This document shows, one piece after another, positions 41,776 to 49,152 of a stretch of DNA of 64,000 bases (positions are counted from its first letter, which is position 1; each line of letters opens with the position of its first letter). The notes beneath the pieces are model-generated. The model ran no database searches. It was not told the DNA's origin and saw only the letters and a program-made list of their open reading frames with translations. The stretch comes from CAVSNH01 sp963729275 (GTDB lineage Bacteria; Actinomycetota; Acidimicrobiia; Acidimicrobiales; RAAP-2). Location of the stretch: the NCBI GenBank assembly GCA_963729275.1, contig CAVSNH010000014.1, forward strand, positions 62,001 through 126,000, read 5' to 3'. A program made the position numbers and the translations under genes.

Positions 41776-42459
41776 TCAGTTGTGCAGACCGCACTCGACC
41801 TTGTCGGAGTCCGCCCACCGGCCGGCGCGAGGGTCCTCGCCATCGGCGACCGGCCGTGTCGTAGGCGCGCAGCCGATCGAGAGGTAGCCCTGGGACATGA
41901 GCGGGTGCTCGGGGAGACCGTGATCGGCCACATAGCCGGCGATGTCGTCGTCGCCCCAGGTGGCCAGAGGATTGATCTTGACCATGCCCCAGCTCTCGTC
42001 GTACGAGACGATGGGCGCGTCTCGGCGCGTCGGTGCGTCCACCCGCTTGAGGCCGGTGACCCATGCCTCCTTGCCGGCCAGGGCCTGCTTGAGCGGACGG
42101 ACCTTGCGGAATTCGCAGCACTGGGCTGAGCCGCACGGCCAAAGCTCGGCGCCGGCCACCGGGTGGGTGACGGTCAGGTTGAGGTCGTAGCGCGAACGCA
42201 CGGCCTCTACGTACTCGAGCGTCTCGGGGAAGTGCGAGCCGGTGTCGAGGAAGATGACCTCGAGATCGGGGGCGACGGCGCTGGCGATGTCGATGAGGAC
42301 AGCATCCTGGAAGGAACAAGAGAGAGCCAGCTTCTTCCCGAATCGCTCAACGGCCCACGCCAGGACCAGGCCGGCCGGGGCCGACTCGAAGGCAGCCGAC
42401 TGCTCGGCCATCTCCGCCCGCAACCGAGCAACATCGGTGTCGCTGTCCACCAGGCTCAC
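41776..42459 (-). CDS. cysH: Phosphoadenylyl/adenylyl-sulfate reductase
   Basis: A 227-residue cytoplasmic reductase that turns activated sulfate (PAPS or APS) into sulfite using a thiol donor. SCSFQDAVLIDIA (48-60) is the P-loop-like binding region and FLDTGSHFPETLEYVE follows. GSAQCCEFRKVRPL holds Cys114-Cys115, and the closing ECGLH holds the catalytic Cys223. The Cys114/115 pair is the feature of 4Fe-4S APS reductases. The second cluster pair, normally CxxC (GCxPCT), reads GCAPTT (Cys197, Thr200), so one ligand is missing. The GTG at 42459 has AGAGAGG 8 nt upstream; the frame could also open at 42498. First gene of the minus-strand sulfate-reduction operon. Confidence 0.88.
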   Translation of the reverse strand: MSLVDSDTDVARLRAEMAEQSAAFESAPAGLVLAWAVERFGKKLALSCSFQDAVLIDIASAVAPDLEVIFLDTGSHFPETLEYVEAVRSRYDLNLTVTHPVAGAELWPCGSAQCCEFRKVRPLKQALAGKEAWVTGLKRVDAPTRRDAPIVSYDESWGMVKINPLATWGDDDIAGYVADHGLPEHPLMSQGYLSIGCAPTTRPVADGEDPRAGRWADSDKVECGLHN

Positions 42460-42583
42460 GCTCAACCTCTCTTTGCCTGTCGATCTGTTCCGCCACATCT
42501 CGGGTCGTCCCCCACCGGTACCCTGTGGCGTCCGGTGACTCCGCCAGGACTCCGCCTCCCCACGGCTCCGGGGGTTCGGCCCG

Positions 42584-42618
42584 ATATATGACTAACTGGA
42601 TCAGGTTTTATCACAATA
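42584..42618 (-). promoter_or_regulatory. AT-rich upstream element of the cysH operon
   Basis: A 35-bp stretch that is AT-rich compared with its surroundings, about 125-160 nt upstream of the cysH GTG. It contains a TTGTGATAAAACC motif and a partial dyad AACTGGATCAGGTT (10 of 14 positions symmetric). It is a plausible promoter or operator. I saw no SAM-riboswitch signature. Confidence 0.35.
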
Positions 42619-42717
42619 CCGGGCCTCGGCTCGAGAAGAAACGCCGGGCGCGGGCCGGGGCGAACGCCCCCTCCGGCCTGTGAGGGGCCACGAGGCCGAG
42701 CGGCGGCCAGTCCTCGG

Positions 42718-43395
42718 ATGACGGGAACCGGGGGGAATCGCCCGGAGGTGGGAGTCATCGAGCCCTCGCTCGACTACCCGGTCGTCCTGTCGGTGGCCGG
42801 CCGACCCTGCCTCGTGGTGGGGGCAGGTTCAGTTGCCACACGGAAGGCTCGGGGCCTTCTCGAGGGTGGCGCCCAGGTCACCGTGGTGGCGCCGGAGACG
42901 ACCGAGGCCATGGACGAACTGCTGCGCACGACGCCGACCGACCGCCTGTGTCTCGAGCGTCGGGTGTATCGAAGGGGGGAGGTCGTCGGGTACGACTTCG
43001 TCGTGGCCGCCTCCGGGGACGAAGCCACCGATCGGCAGGTGACGCAAGAAGCGATCGAGTCTGGGGTCCTCGTCAACGGCGCGCCTGCCAGGTCGATCCG
43101 GTCCGTTCACCTGCCCGCGCTCCACCGGCAAGGACTGGTCACCATCGCCGTCTCGACGGGTGGTCGGAGCCCAGGCTTGGCGCGGTGGTTGCGGACACGG
43201 ATTGCCGGGACGACCGACCGGCGGCTGGCCGTCCTCGCCACGCTCTTGGCCGACGCACGGGAGGCGGTGCAATCGGACGGACGATCGTCGGCCGACATCG
43301 ACTGGTCCGATGTCATCGATCGAGTCCTGCCTCTCGTCGAGGAGGGCAGGTTCGACGAGGCCCGCGCCACACTCGATGGTCTCGTGGAGCGCTGA
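42718..43395 (+). CDS. Precorrin-2 dehydrogenase / sirohydrochlorin ferrochelatase
   Basis: A 225-residue NAD-dependent sirohaem-synthesis enzyme of the Met8/SirC (CysG N-terminal) family. VLSVAGRPCLVVGAGSVATRKARGLLEGGAQVTVVAPE (about 23-60, read in parts) is the Rossmann fold with GAGxVAxRK. YDFVVAASGDEATDRQV contains the conserved Asp-Asx active-site region, and the C-terminal helical dimerisation domain follows. Product: sirohydrochlorin or sirohaem, the cofactor of the reductase. The gene is divergent from cysH, so one regulatory region may serve both. The start is ATG 42718; a GTG at 42748, preceded by GGAG, is a good alternative. Confidence 0.85.
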   Translation: MTGTGGNRPEVGVIEPSLDYPVVLSVAGRPCLVVGAGSVATRKARGLLEGGAQVTVVAPETTEAMDELLRTTPTDRLCLERRVYRRGEVVGYDFVVAASGDEATDRQVTQEAIESGVLVNGAPARSIRSVHLPALHRQGLVTIAVSTGGRSPGLARWLRTRIAGTTDRRLAVLATLLADAREAVQSDGRSSADIDWSDVIDRVLPLVEEGRFDEARATLDGLVER

Positions 43396-43491
43396 GCTCG
43401 TTCGGCTACCGGTCAGCCGAGCTTTAGCCGACGGGATGGCCGCCGGGTCGGAGGGCAGCCCGACCTCCAGACGGCGGGACGGCCGCGACGT

Positions 43492-43497
43492 TAGGGT
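43492..43497 (+). promoter_or_regulatory. Candidate -10 element for the P450 gene
   Basis: TAGGGT ends 6 nt before the ATG at 43504, with no ribosome-binding site between. Confidence 0.5.
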
Positions 43498-43503
43498 TGC
43501 GAT

Positions 43504-44799
43504 ATGAGCGCAGTGGCAGTCGAGAGCGTGCTCGACCTCGACGAGATCGACCTCTCCGACCTCGAATTCTGGGAACGTCCGTGGTCTGTGCGGGAGGGCG
43601 CCTTCCAGCTCCTGCGCCGGGAGCGCCCGTTGGCCCATTTCGCCGACCCCGACATGACCGACGTCTCACCCATGGCCCCGCCGCCGGGTCCGGGATACCG
43701 GGCGGTGGTCCGCCACGTCGACATCACGGAGGTCAGCCGCAACCCCGACATCTACTGCTCGGGACAGGGAGCCGTCAGCGTTCTCGATCTTCCACCGGAG
43801 ATGGTCGAGTACTTCGCCGGCATGATCTCGACGGACAACCCGCGCCACGCGCGACTCCGCCGTATCGTCTCCGCCGCGTTCAACCCCCGCCGCATCAAGG
43901 CCATCGAGGACACCATCGAGGAGGTCGCCGTGCGGGTGGTGAACGAGGTCGCACCGCTCGGCGAGTGCGATTTCGTGACCGGCGTCGCGGGCCCGCTCCC
44001 CCTCGAGATCATCTGCCGGATGATGGGTATCCCGGCCTCCGAGTTCCCCGCCGTCTTCCGCTGCTCGAACGTCATCCTGTCGAATGGGGACCCCGAGTAC
44101 ATCCCGGAGGGCAGTGACCCGGTGCTGGCCTTTCTCCAGGCGGGTCAAGAGCTGACCGAGCTCATGCAAACGATCGCCGCTCGCCGCCTCGAGGATCCGC
44201 TCGACGACCTCACCACCGCGCTCATCACGACCAATATCGACGGTGAATCACTGACGCACGCCGAGCTGGCCTCCTTCTTCATCCTCTTGCTCACTGCCGG
44301 CAACGAGACCACGCGCCAGTCGATCAGCCACGCCCTGTGGACCTTCACCGAGTACCCGGAGCAACGAGCTCTCTGGCAGGCCGATCCCGTCGGCGTTGCC
44401 CCCACCGGTGTCGACGAGATCGTGCGGTGGGCCTCGCCGGTCATATGGATGCGGCGGACGGTCACCGGTGACACGGTTCTGGCCGGGGAGGCGCTGCACG
44501 CCGGCGACAAGTTGCTGCTCTTCTACAACTCGGCCAACCGGGACGAGGCCGTGTTCGACGATCCCTTTACTTTCGACGTCCGCCGCTCGCCCAACCCACA
44601 CGTCGGCTTCGGGGCAGCCGGGCCGCACTTCTGCCTCGGCGCCCACCTGGCCCGCCGCGAGATCGACGTCATGCTGCGGGTGCTGCTCGACCGCCTGCCC
44701 GACATCCAAGCAACCCGAGAGCCCGACCGGTTGCGATCGAGCTTCATCAACGGGATCAAGCACCTGCCCTGTCGCTTCACGCCAGGCCGCCCGGCCTGA
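43504..44799 (+). CDS. Cytochrome P450, CYP125/CYP124-like
   Basis: A 431-residue soluble P450. AGNETTRQSI (about 263-272) is the oxygen-binding I-helix motif, EIVRWASPV the K-helix region with the E-x-x-R Glu, and GFGAAGPHFCLGAH the haem-ligand block with Cys377. Three blocks resemble mycobacterial CYP125: MISTDNPRHARLRRIVSAAF, FDDPFTFDVRRSPNPHVGFG, and the ending PDRLRSSFINGIKHLPCRF. CYP125/124/142 enzymes hydroxylate the terminal methyl of sterols or branched lipids. Such activity would feed the side-chain cluster at 14-22 kb, though the two loci are 22 kb apart. Redox partners are not encoded nearby. A leaderless-type -10 is 6 nt upstream. Confidence 0.82.
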   Translation: MSAVAVESVLDLDEIDLSDLEFWERPWSVREGAFQLLRRERPLAHFADPDMTDVSPMAPPPGPGYRAVVRHVDITEVSRNPDIYCSGQGAVSVLDLPPEMVEYFAGMISTDNPRHARLRRIVSAAFNPRRIKAIEDTIEEVAVRVVNEVAPLGECDFVTGVAGPLPLEIICRMMGIPASEFPAVFRCSNVILSNGDPEYIPEGSDPVLAFLQAGQELTELMQTIAARRLEDPLDDLTTALITTNIDGESLTHAELASFFILLLTAGNETTRQSISHALWTFTEYPEQRALWQADPVGVAPTGVDEIVRWASPVIWMRRTVTGDTVLAGEALHAGDKLLLFYNSANRDEAVFDDPFTFDVRRSPNPHVGFGAAGPHFCLGAHLARREIDVMLRVLLDRLPDIQATREPDRLRSSFINGIKHLPCRFTPGRPA

Positions 44800-45092
44800 G
44801 CGGCGCCCTTCCGCCGGCTTGGCGTCGGGAGTTACTCGCCGCTGAAGGTTTCCGCTCCGCCCGCGCCCCCAGTGAGAGCCGCTTGAGCCAGCTACTCCCC
44901 TGACCCGACGACCACCGCATCAGTCGTCGAGATCCCTTCAACCAGCCGATCGTCGGCCTGGCGTCGACGCCCGGTGGCGACGGCTAGTGGCAGGTGGCCT
45001 CCGACGGGCCTCTTCAGCTTCGGGGGTGGGCCCTGCGAGGGATCGATCCCCGGCCTCTGACTAGGCCCGGCGTCTCAAATCGAGCCGACGCC

Positions 45093-45656
45093 TCAGGGCT
45101 TCGCCACCATCACCACCGACGCCCCGACCAGGATGGCGGTGATCACCCCGGCGACCGCCGTCACCCGGCGGCACAGAGCGGAGACCTCGTGTGGCCGAAA
45201 CGTCTCCGTCCGCTCGACTCCCGATTGCTCGGGCACGTTGGTCTGCGACGATCCGGACAGAGGGGCGGCCATCCGGTCCACCGCCTCTTGGAGACGGCGC
45301 TCGGCCGGCCACAGCACTGCTTCGGCCAAGGTGGCGGCGGCCAACCACAGCACCAGGCCGATGACGATCCATCGGTCGCTGACCGCCCACTGGCCTTCAC
45401 TGAGAGTGATGAGGACGAAGCCGAGCACGGGGACGACGAAGAGCACCCGCCCAGCCCAGTTGACCCCCGGGCGGTAGTACCGAAGCAGATGCTGGGGAAT
45501 CGGCCCCGGACGGGACAGGGCGACGGCGGAGGCGCCGGCCACCACCACGGCCACGAGGGCAGCGAGGACGGCGAGCACGTGGGCCAGGAGCACGATGTCG
45601 TAGGCCGCGCTATGGGAGGGGACGGCCGCCTCGATCCACTGGGGCGCGCGTCCCAT
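45093..45656 (-). CDS. Small integral membrane protein, DUF2269-like
   Basis: A 187-residue protein with four hydrophobic helices: IVLLAHVLAVLAALVAVVVAG (about 21-41), VLFVVPVLGFVLITLSEGQW, WIVIGLVLWLAAATLAEAVLW, and a C-terminal VTAVAGVITAILVGASVVMV. The loops are short; a soluble insert of about 45 residues (SSQTNVPEQSGVERTETFRP) lies before the last helix. The His-rich first helix and the late WAVSDRWI pattern resemble DUF2269 proteins. No function is known. ATG 45656 is preferred to a start 33 nt upstream. Divergent from galT, with a palindrome in between. Confidence 0.6.
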   Translation of the reverse strand: MGRAPQWIEAAVPSHSAAYDIVLLAHVLAVLAALVAVVVAGASAVALSRPGPIPQHLLRYYRPGVNWAGRVLFVVPVLGFVLITLSEGQWAVSDRWIVIGLVLWLAAATLAEAVLWPAERRLQEAVDRMAAPLSGSSQTNVPEQSGVERTETFRPHEVSALCRRVTAVAGVITAILVGASVVMVAKP

Positions 45657-45726
45657 TGGCTGCGATTCTCGCGCCGGGACGGTGGCCACTCGGCGCGTCG
45701 GTGGGCACCGGTCCCGGCTGCTGGGT

Positions 45727-45742
45727 TGCTACCCTGGTAGCA
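45727..45742. promoter_or_regulatory. Palindromic operator candidate between divergent genes
   Basis: TGCTACC-CT-GGTAGCA is a perfect 7-bp inverted repeat with a 2-bp centre, located between the membrane gene (start 45656) and galT (start 45852). It includes a TACCCT -10-like hexamer, so binding could block a galT promoter. Confidence 0.45.
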
Positions 45743-45851
45743 GGGATCGGCCGGCGGGTGCGGGCGCATTCGCTCCGAGCCGACAGGGATCGAGGTGGCG
45801 GCCCGTGCCGACTCAGAGAAGCCCACGAGAGAGGGGCAGAAGCCACTGTCG

Positions 45852-46844
45852 ATGAATCAACTCCGACTCGATCCGCTCACCGGTCGCTGGGTGGTGGTCA
45901 GCACCGACCGAGCCCACCGGCCCAAGGCCTTCGCGCCGCGGATGGCGGCCATCCAGGCCGACACCAGCCAGCCGTGCCCGTTCTGCCCGGGCAACGAGGA
46001 GGCTATGACCCCCGCCCTCGAGAGTGTGGGGCCGGACGGCAAATGGCAGGTCCGGGTGGTCCCCAATCGCTATCCCGCCTTCGAAGGGAGCGCTCCCTTC
46101 GTCGTCACCAACCGAGGTCCCGTGTTCACCCAGGCCACGGCGGGCGGCACCCACGAGGTGTTCATCCTCTCCCCCGACCACCATCGGTCCTGGTCCATGC
46201 TGAGCGACGACCAGACCGCCGTGATCATGGCGGCCATCGCCGAGCGGATCGAGGAGCACTCGCACATGCCGGGACTCCGCTACAGCCAGACCCTTGTGAA
46301 CGCCGGCCGTGAGGCGGGGGCCTCGATCGAGCACCCCCACGGGCAGCTGCTCGGGATGTCGTTCGTTCCCCGTGAGCTCGTCGAGGAGCAGGCCGGCTTC
46401 GCCCGGTTCGCCGGTCGTTGTCTGCTGTGCACCACCGTCGACGCCGAGGAGAACGTGAATCACCGGGTCGTCTATGCCGACGACCGGGTGCTCGTCCTAT
46501 GTCCCTTCTGGAGCGGGGTGCCCTACGAGATGATGGTCATCCCTCGGGCCCATGGCCCGCACCTCCACCACAGCCCGGAGAACGAGCTCGCGGCGGTAGG
46601 CCGCGCCATCAAAATCGCCCTCGCCAGCCTCCGCGAGGTGGTCGGCGACATCGCTTACAACCTCGTCTTCCACTCGGCTCCCTACCGTGCCCCCGAGCCG
46701 TACCACTGGCACGTGCACATCATCCCCAAGCTCACAACCGTGGCCGGCTTCGAGCTCGGGACCGGGGTCATGATCAACATCGTGAACCCCGAAGAAGCCG
46801 CCGAGGAGCTGCTCGTCCGTGAGCAGGTGGCCCGCACGGGCTGA
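45852..46844 (+). CDS. galT: Galactose-1-phosphate uridylyltransferase
   Basis: A 330-residue HIT-superfamily enzyme. RLDPLTGRWVVVSTDRAHRP opens the protein. CPFCPGNE (about 42-49) is the zinc-site segment, and ASIEHPHGQLLG (about 155-166) contains the nucleophile His-Pro-His motif. YHWHVHIIPKL near the C-terminus is the second HIT-like block. The enzyme exchanges UMP between UDP-glucose and galactose-1-phosphate in the Leloir pathway; galK and galE are not in the window. Some actinobacterial relatives act on other sugar phosphates. ATG 45852 is chosen by similarity; the frame could open at GTG 45795. Confidence 0.87.
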   Translation: MNQLRLDPLTGRWVVVSTDRAHRPKAFAPRMAAIQADTSQPCPFCPGNEEAMTPALESVGPDGKWQVRVVPNRYPAFEGSAPFVVTNRGPVFTQATAGGTHEVFILSPDHHRSWSMLSDDQTAVIMAAIAERIEEHSHMPGLRYSQTLVNAGREAGASIEHPHGQLLGMSFVPRELVEEQAGFARFAGRCLLCTTVDAEENVNHRVVYADDRVLVLCPFWSGVPYEMMVIPRAHGPHLHHSPENELAAVGRAIKIALASLREVVGDIAYNLVFHSAPYRAPEPYHWHVHIIPKLTTVAGFELGTGVMINIVNPEEAAEELLVREQVARTG

Positions 46845-46849
46845 GGCGG

Positions 46850-46891
46850 CGGACGCCGGACGCCGGACGCCGGGAGCCGGGAGCCGGGAGC
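46850..46891 (+). repeat. 7-bp tandem repeat array after galT
   Basis: Three copies of CGGACGC followed by three copies of CGGGAGC, with no gaps. The array starts 6 bp after the galT stop codon. Confidence 0.75.
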
Positions 46892-46893
46892 GA

Positions 46894-47133
46894 ATGGGAC
46901 AAAACGCAGGGCCGCGCCGGTTTCGAGGACCGAACTACCGCAAGGGCTACACCGGCCGCGACTTCCACGTGTCGGGCGGGCACGAGGCCGAGGCCGAGGC
47001 GGCCGAGCGGGCAAAGAAACCGAACCGATTCGGGATGTGGGTGCTGCGGGTCCTGGGCTTCCGGGGAAACGCCGGCGGGGGGGGCGAGCGGGGCGATGGC
47101 CTCCCAGGCAGCCGCGAACACGGGCATGAATGA
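46894..47133 (+). CDS. Small basic hypothetical protein
   Basis: A possible 79-residue gene starting at ATG 46894, with GGGAG just upstream (inside the repeat array). The product is basic at the start (GPRRFRGPNYRKGYTGRDFH), with an Ala/Glu-rich middle and one short hydrophobic stretch (FGMWVLRVLGFRG). The C-terminus is Gly-rich. It ends 11 bp before the treS stop on the opposite strand. No family is recognised and the frame may be accidental. Confidence 0.35.
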   Translation: MGQNAGPRRFRGPNYRKGYTGRDFHVSGGHEAEAEAAERAKKPNRFGMWVLRVLGFRGNAGGGGERGDGLPGSREHGHE

Positions 47134-47144
47134 AGACGAAACGG

Positions 47145-48914
47145 TCAGGCCAGCTCGAAGCAGAGTGAGCCGTGGGGCCCGAGCGTGATGCGATACGGGT
47201 CGGTGCCGACCAAGGGGAAGGCCACCCGGCCGAGCAGCTCGATGGGCTGACGACCAAGCCACCGCTGCAGCTGGATCTCCGCCGGCTGGGCCAGTCGGCT
47301 GAGGTTGTGCACGCAAAGAACAGGGTTGACCGGTCCACGCTCGGGCCGGTCGGGAGTCCAGCGCACGAAGGCCAGCACCGACGGGTTGGCCGACGGCACG
47401 AAGTCGAGCTCGCCGGTCCCGAACACTGGGAACTCGCGCCGCACGGCCAGGATGCGCCGCATCCAGTGCAGGAACGAGCTCGGGTTGCGCTGCTGAGCCT
47501 CCACGTTGACGGCACTGAACCCGTACACCGGGTCCATGAGGGGCGGCAAGTAGAGCTGGGCGAAATCGGCCCGACTGAAGCCGGCGTTGCGATCGGGCGT
47601 CCACTGCATGGGGGTGCGGACAGAGTCGCGGTCACCCAGGTAGACGTTGTCGCCCATCTGGATCTCGTCGCCGTAGTAGAGGACGGGACTTCCGGGCAGA
47701 GTGAAGAGCAGGTAGAAGAGGAGCTGTGAGAGCCCTCGGTCGCGGTCGAGCAGAGGGGCCAGGCGCCGGCCGATGCCCATGTGGCGCTTCATACGCGGGT
47801 CGCGGGCGTACTCGGCGAACAAGTAGTCGCGCTCTTCCTCGCTCACCTTCTCGAGGGTCAGCTCGTCGTGGTTGCGCAGGAAAATGGCCCACTGGCCACC
47901 GCCAGGCGGGTTCGGCGTTTGGGCCAGGATCTCGGTAATGGGGTAGCTCTGTTCACGGCGCACGGCCACGAACATCCGGGGCATGAGCGGGAAGTTGAAG
48001 CACAGATGGCACTCGTCCCCGTCGCCGAAGTAGTCGGCCACGTCGGCCGGCCACCCGTTGGCCTCGGCCAGGAGGATGCGACCCGGGTAACGCTCATCGA
48101 TCTCGGCCCGGAGCCGTCGGATGAAGGCATGCGTCTCGGGGAGGTTCTCGCCGGTCGTACCGTCCCGTTGGTAGAGGTAGGGCACTGCATCGAGCCGGAA
48201 GCCATCGAGGCCGAGATCGAGCCAGAAGCGGACGACCTCGATCATGGCCTCGGCCACCTCGGGGTTGTCGTAGTTGAGGTCGGGTTGATGAGAGAAGAAA
48301 CGGTGCCAGTAGTACTGGTCTCGCAGCGGCTCGTAGGTCCAGTTCGACTTCTCGATGTCGATGAAGACCACTCGGGCTTCGGGCCAACGCTGGTCGTCGT
48401 CATTCCAGACGTACCAATCGGCCTTCGGATTGTCCCGGCTCTGTCGCGACTCGACGAACCACGGATGGTCGGAGCTCGTGTGGTTGATGACCAGGTCGGC
48501 AATGACCCGGATCCCGCGGGCGTGAGCCTCGTCGAGCAGCATGGACAGATCTTCGACCGTGCCCGACTCGGGGTGCACCGAGAAGTAGTCGCTGATGTCA
48601 TAGCCCCCGTCGCGCAGCGGCGAGGGGTAGAAGGGAAGGAGCCACAGGCAGTCGACGCCGAGCCACTCGAGGTAGTCGAGCTTGGCGATCAGGCCGGGGA
48701 TGTCGCCCACGCCGTCGTTGTTGCCGTCGAAGAAGCCCCGGATGAACACCTCGTAGAACACGGCCCGCTGGAACCACAGCGGGTCGTCGGCCGGATCGGG
48801 GAGCGGCAGCCGCCGGGCGGCGATGTCGTGGGCCAGACCCTCGAGGGTGGACAGGCGCCGGATGCGAGGCGGGGGCGGGTCGGAGGTCAGATCCTTGACG
48901 ACGTCAGACGTCAT
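47145..48914 (-). CDS. treS: Trehalose synthase / maltose alpha-D-glucosyltransferase
   Basis: A 589-residue GH13 enzyme of the TreS subfamily (GH13_16). WFQRAVFYEVFIRGFFDGNNDGVGD (about 47-71, read in parts), RDGGYDISDYFSVHP, INHTSSDHPWF, DGFRLDAVPYLY with the nucleophile Asp, LLAEANGWP with the acid Glu, and FLRNHDELTLE with the transition-state Asp are all in place. It interconverts maltose and trehalose. The C-terminal beta domain is complete, and no maltokinase fusion is present. The ATG at 48914 (MTSDVV) has no clear ribosome-binding site; a TTG lies 6 nt earlier. No glgE or maltokinase gene is in the window. Confidence 0.9.
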   Translation of the reverse strand: MTSDVVKDLTSDPPPPRIRRLSTLEGLAHDIAARRLPLPDPADDPLWFQRAVFYEVFIRGFFDGNNDGVGDIPGLIAKLDYLEWLGVDCLWLLPFYPSPLRDGGYDISDYFSVHPESGTVEDLSMLLDEAHARGIRVIADLVINHTSSDHPWFVESRQSRDNPKADWYVWNDDDQRWPEARVVFIDIEKSNWTYEPLRDQYYWHRFFSHQPDLNYDNPEVAEAMIEVVRFWLDLGLDGFRLDAVPYLYQRDGTTGENLPETHAFIRRLRAEIDERYPGRILLAEANGWPADVADYFGDGDECHLCFNFPLMPRMFVAVRREQSYPITEILAQTPNPPGGGQWAIFLRNHDELTLEKVSEEERDYLFAEYARDPRMKRHMGIGRRLAPLLDRDRGLSQLLFYLLFTLPGSPVLYYGDEIQMGDNVYLGDRDSVRTPMQWTPDRNAGFSRADFAQLYLPPLMDPVYGFSAVNVEAQQRNPSSFLHWMRRILAVRREFPVFGTGELDFVPSANPSVLAFVRWTPDRPERGPVNPVLCVHNLSRLAQPAEIQLQRWLGRQPIELLGRVAFPLVGTDPYRITLGPHGSLCFELA

Positions 48915-49152
48915 GTTCAAGAGGCGGGCGCAGCCGGCATCGACTCACCGACTCCCGCCACCGCATGGTTTCCGGCCCGGACGGAGGGGGGCCATGTCTC
49001 CCTCCATTTGCGCACCAACGCGCCCTCTTCGCCGTCGTGACCAGCCACGACCTCGAACTTAGCTCCCACGTCCGGGCCAACGGTCGCAATCGCGTTCCCA
49101 AGTTGCCCGTCGCGTCCTGCTGCCGACGACGACAATGGGGCCTCGCTCGGGC

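Noticed and set aside
40224..41864. Long plus-strand open frame opposite the sulfite reductase gene
   Set aside because: It is a shadow of a high-GC coding strand. It shows no motif, while the opposite strand has all sirohaem ligands.
42499..42717. SAM or other riboswitch upstream of cysH
   Set aside because: I looked for conserved SAM-I, SAM-II and SAM-IV core sequences and found none; only an AT-rich element remains.
45021..45085. tRNA-like segment containing GGGATCGATCCC
   Set aside because: The T-arm-like palindrome is present, but no acceptor, D-arm or anticodon arm can be folded around it on either strand.
47781..49040. Plus-strand frame opposite treS
   Set aside because: It has no recognisable domain and covers the conserved GH13 coding region in antisense.
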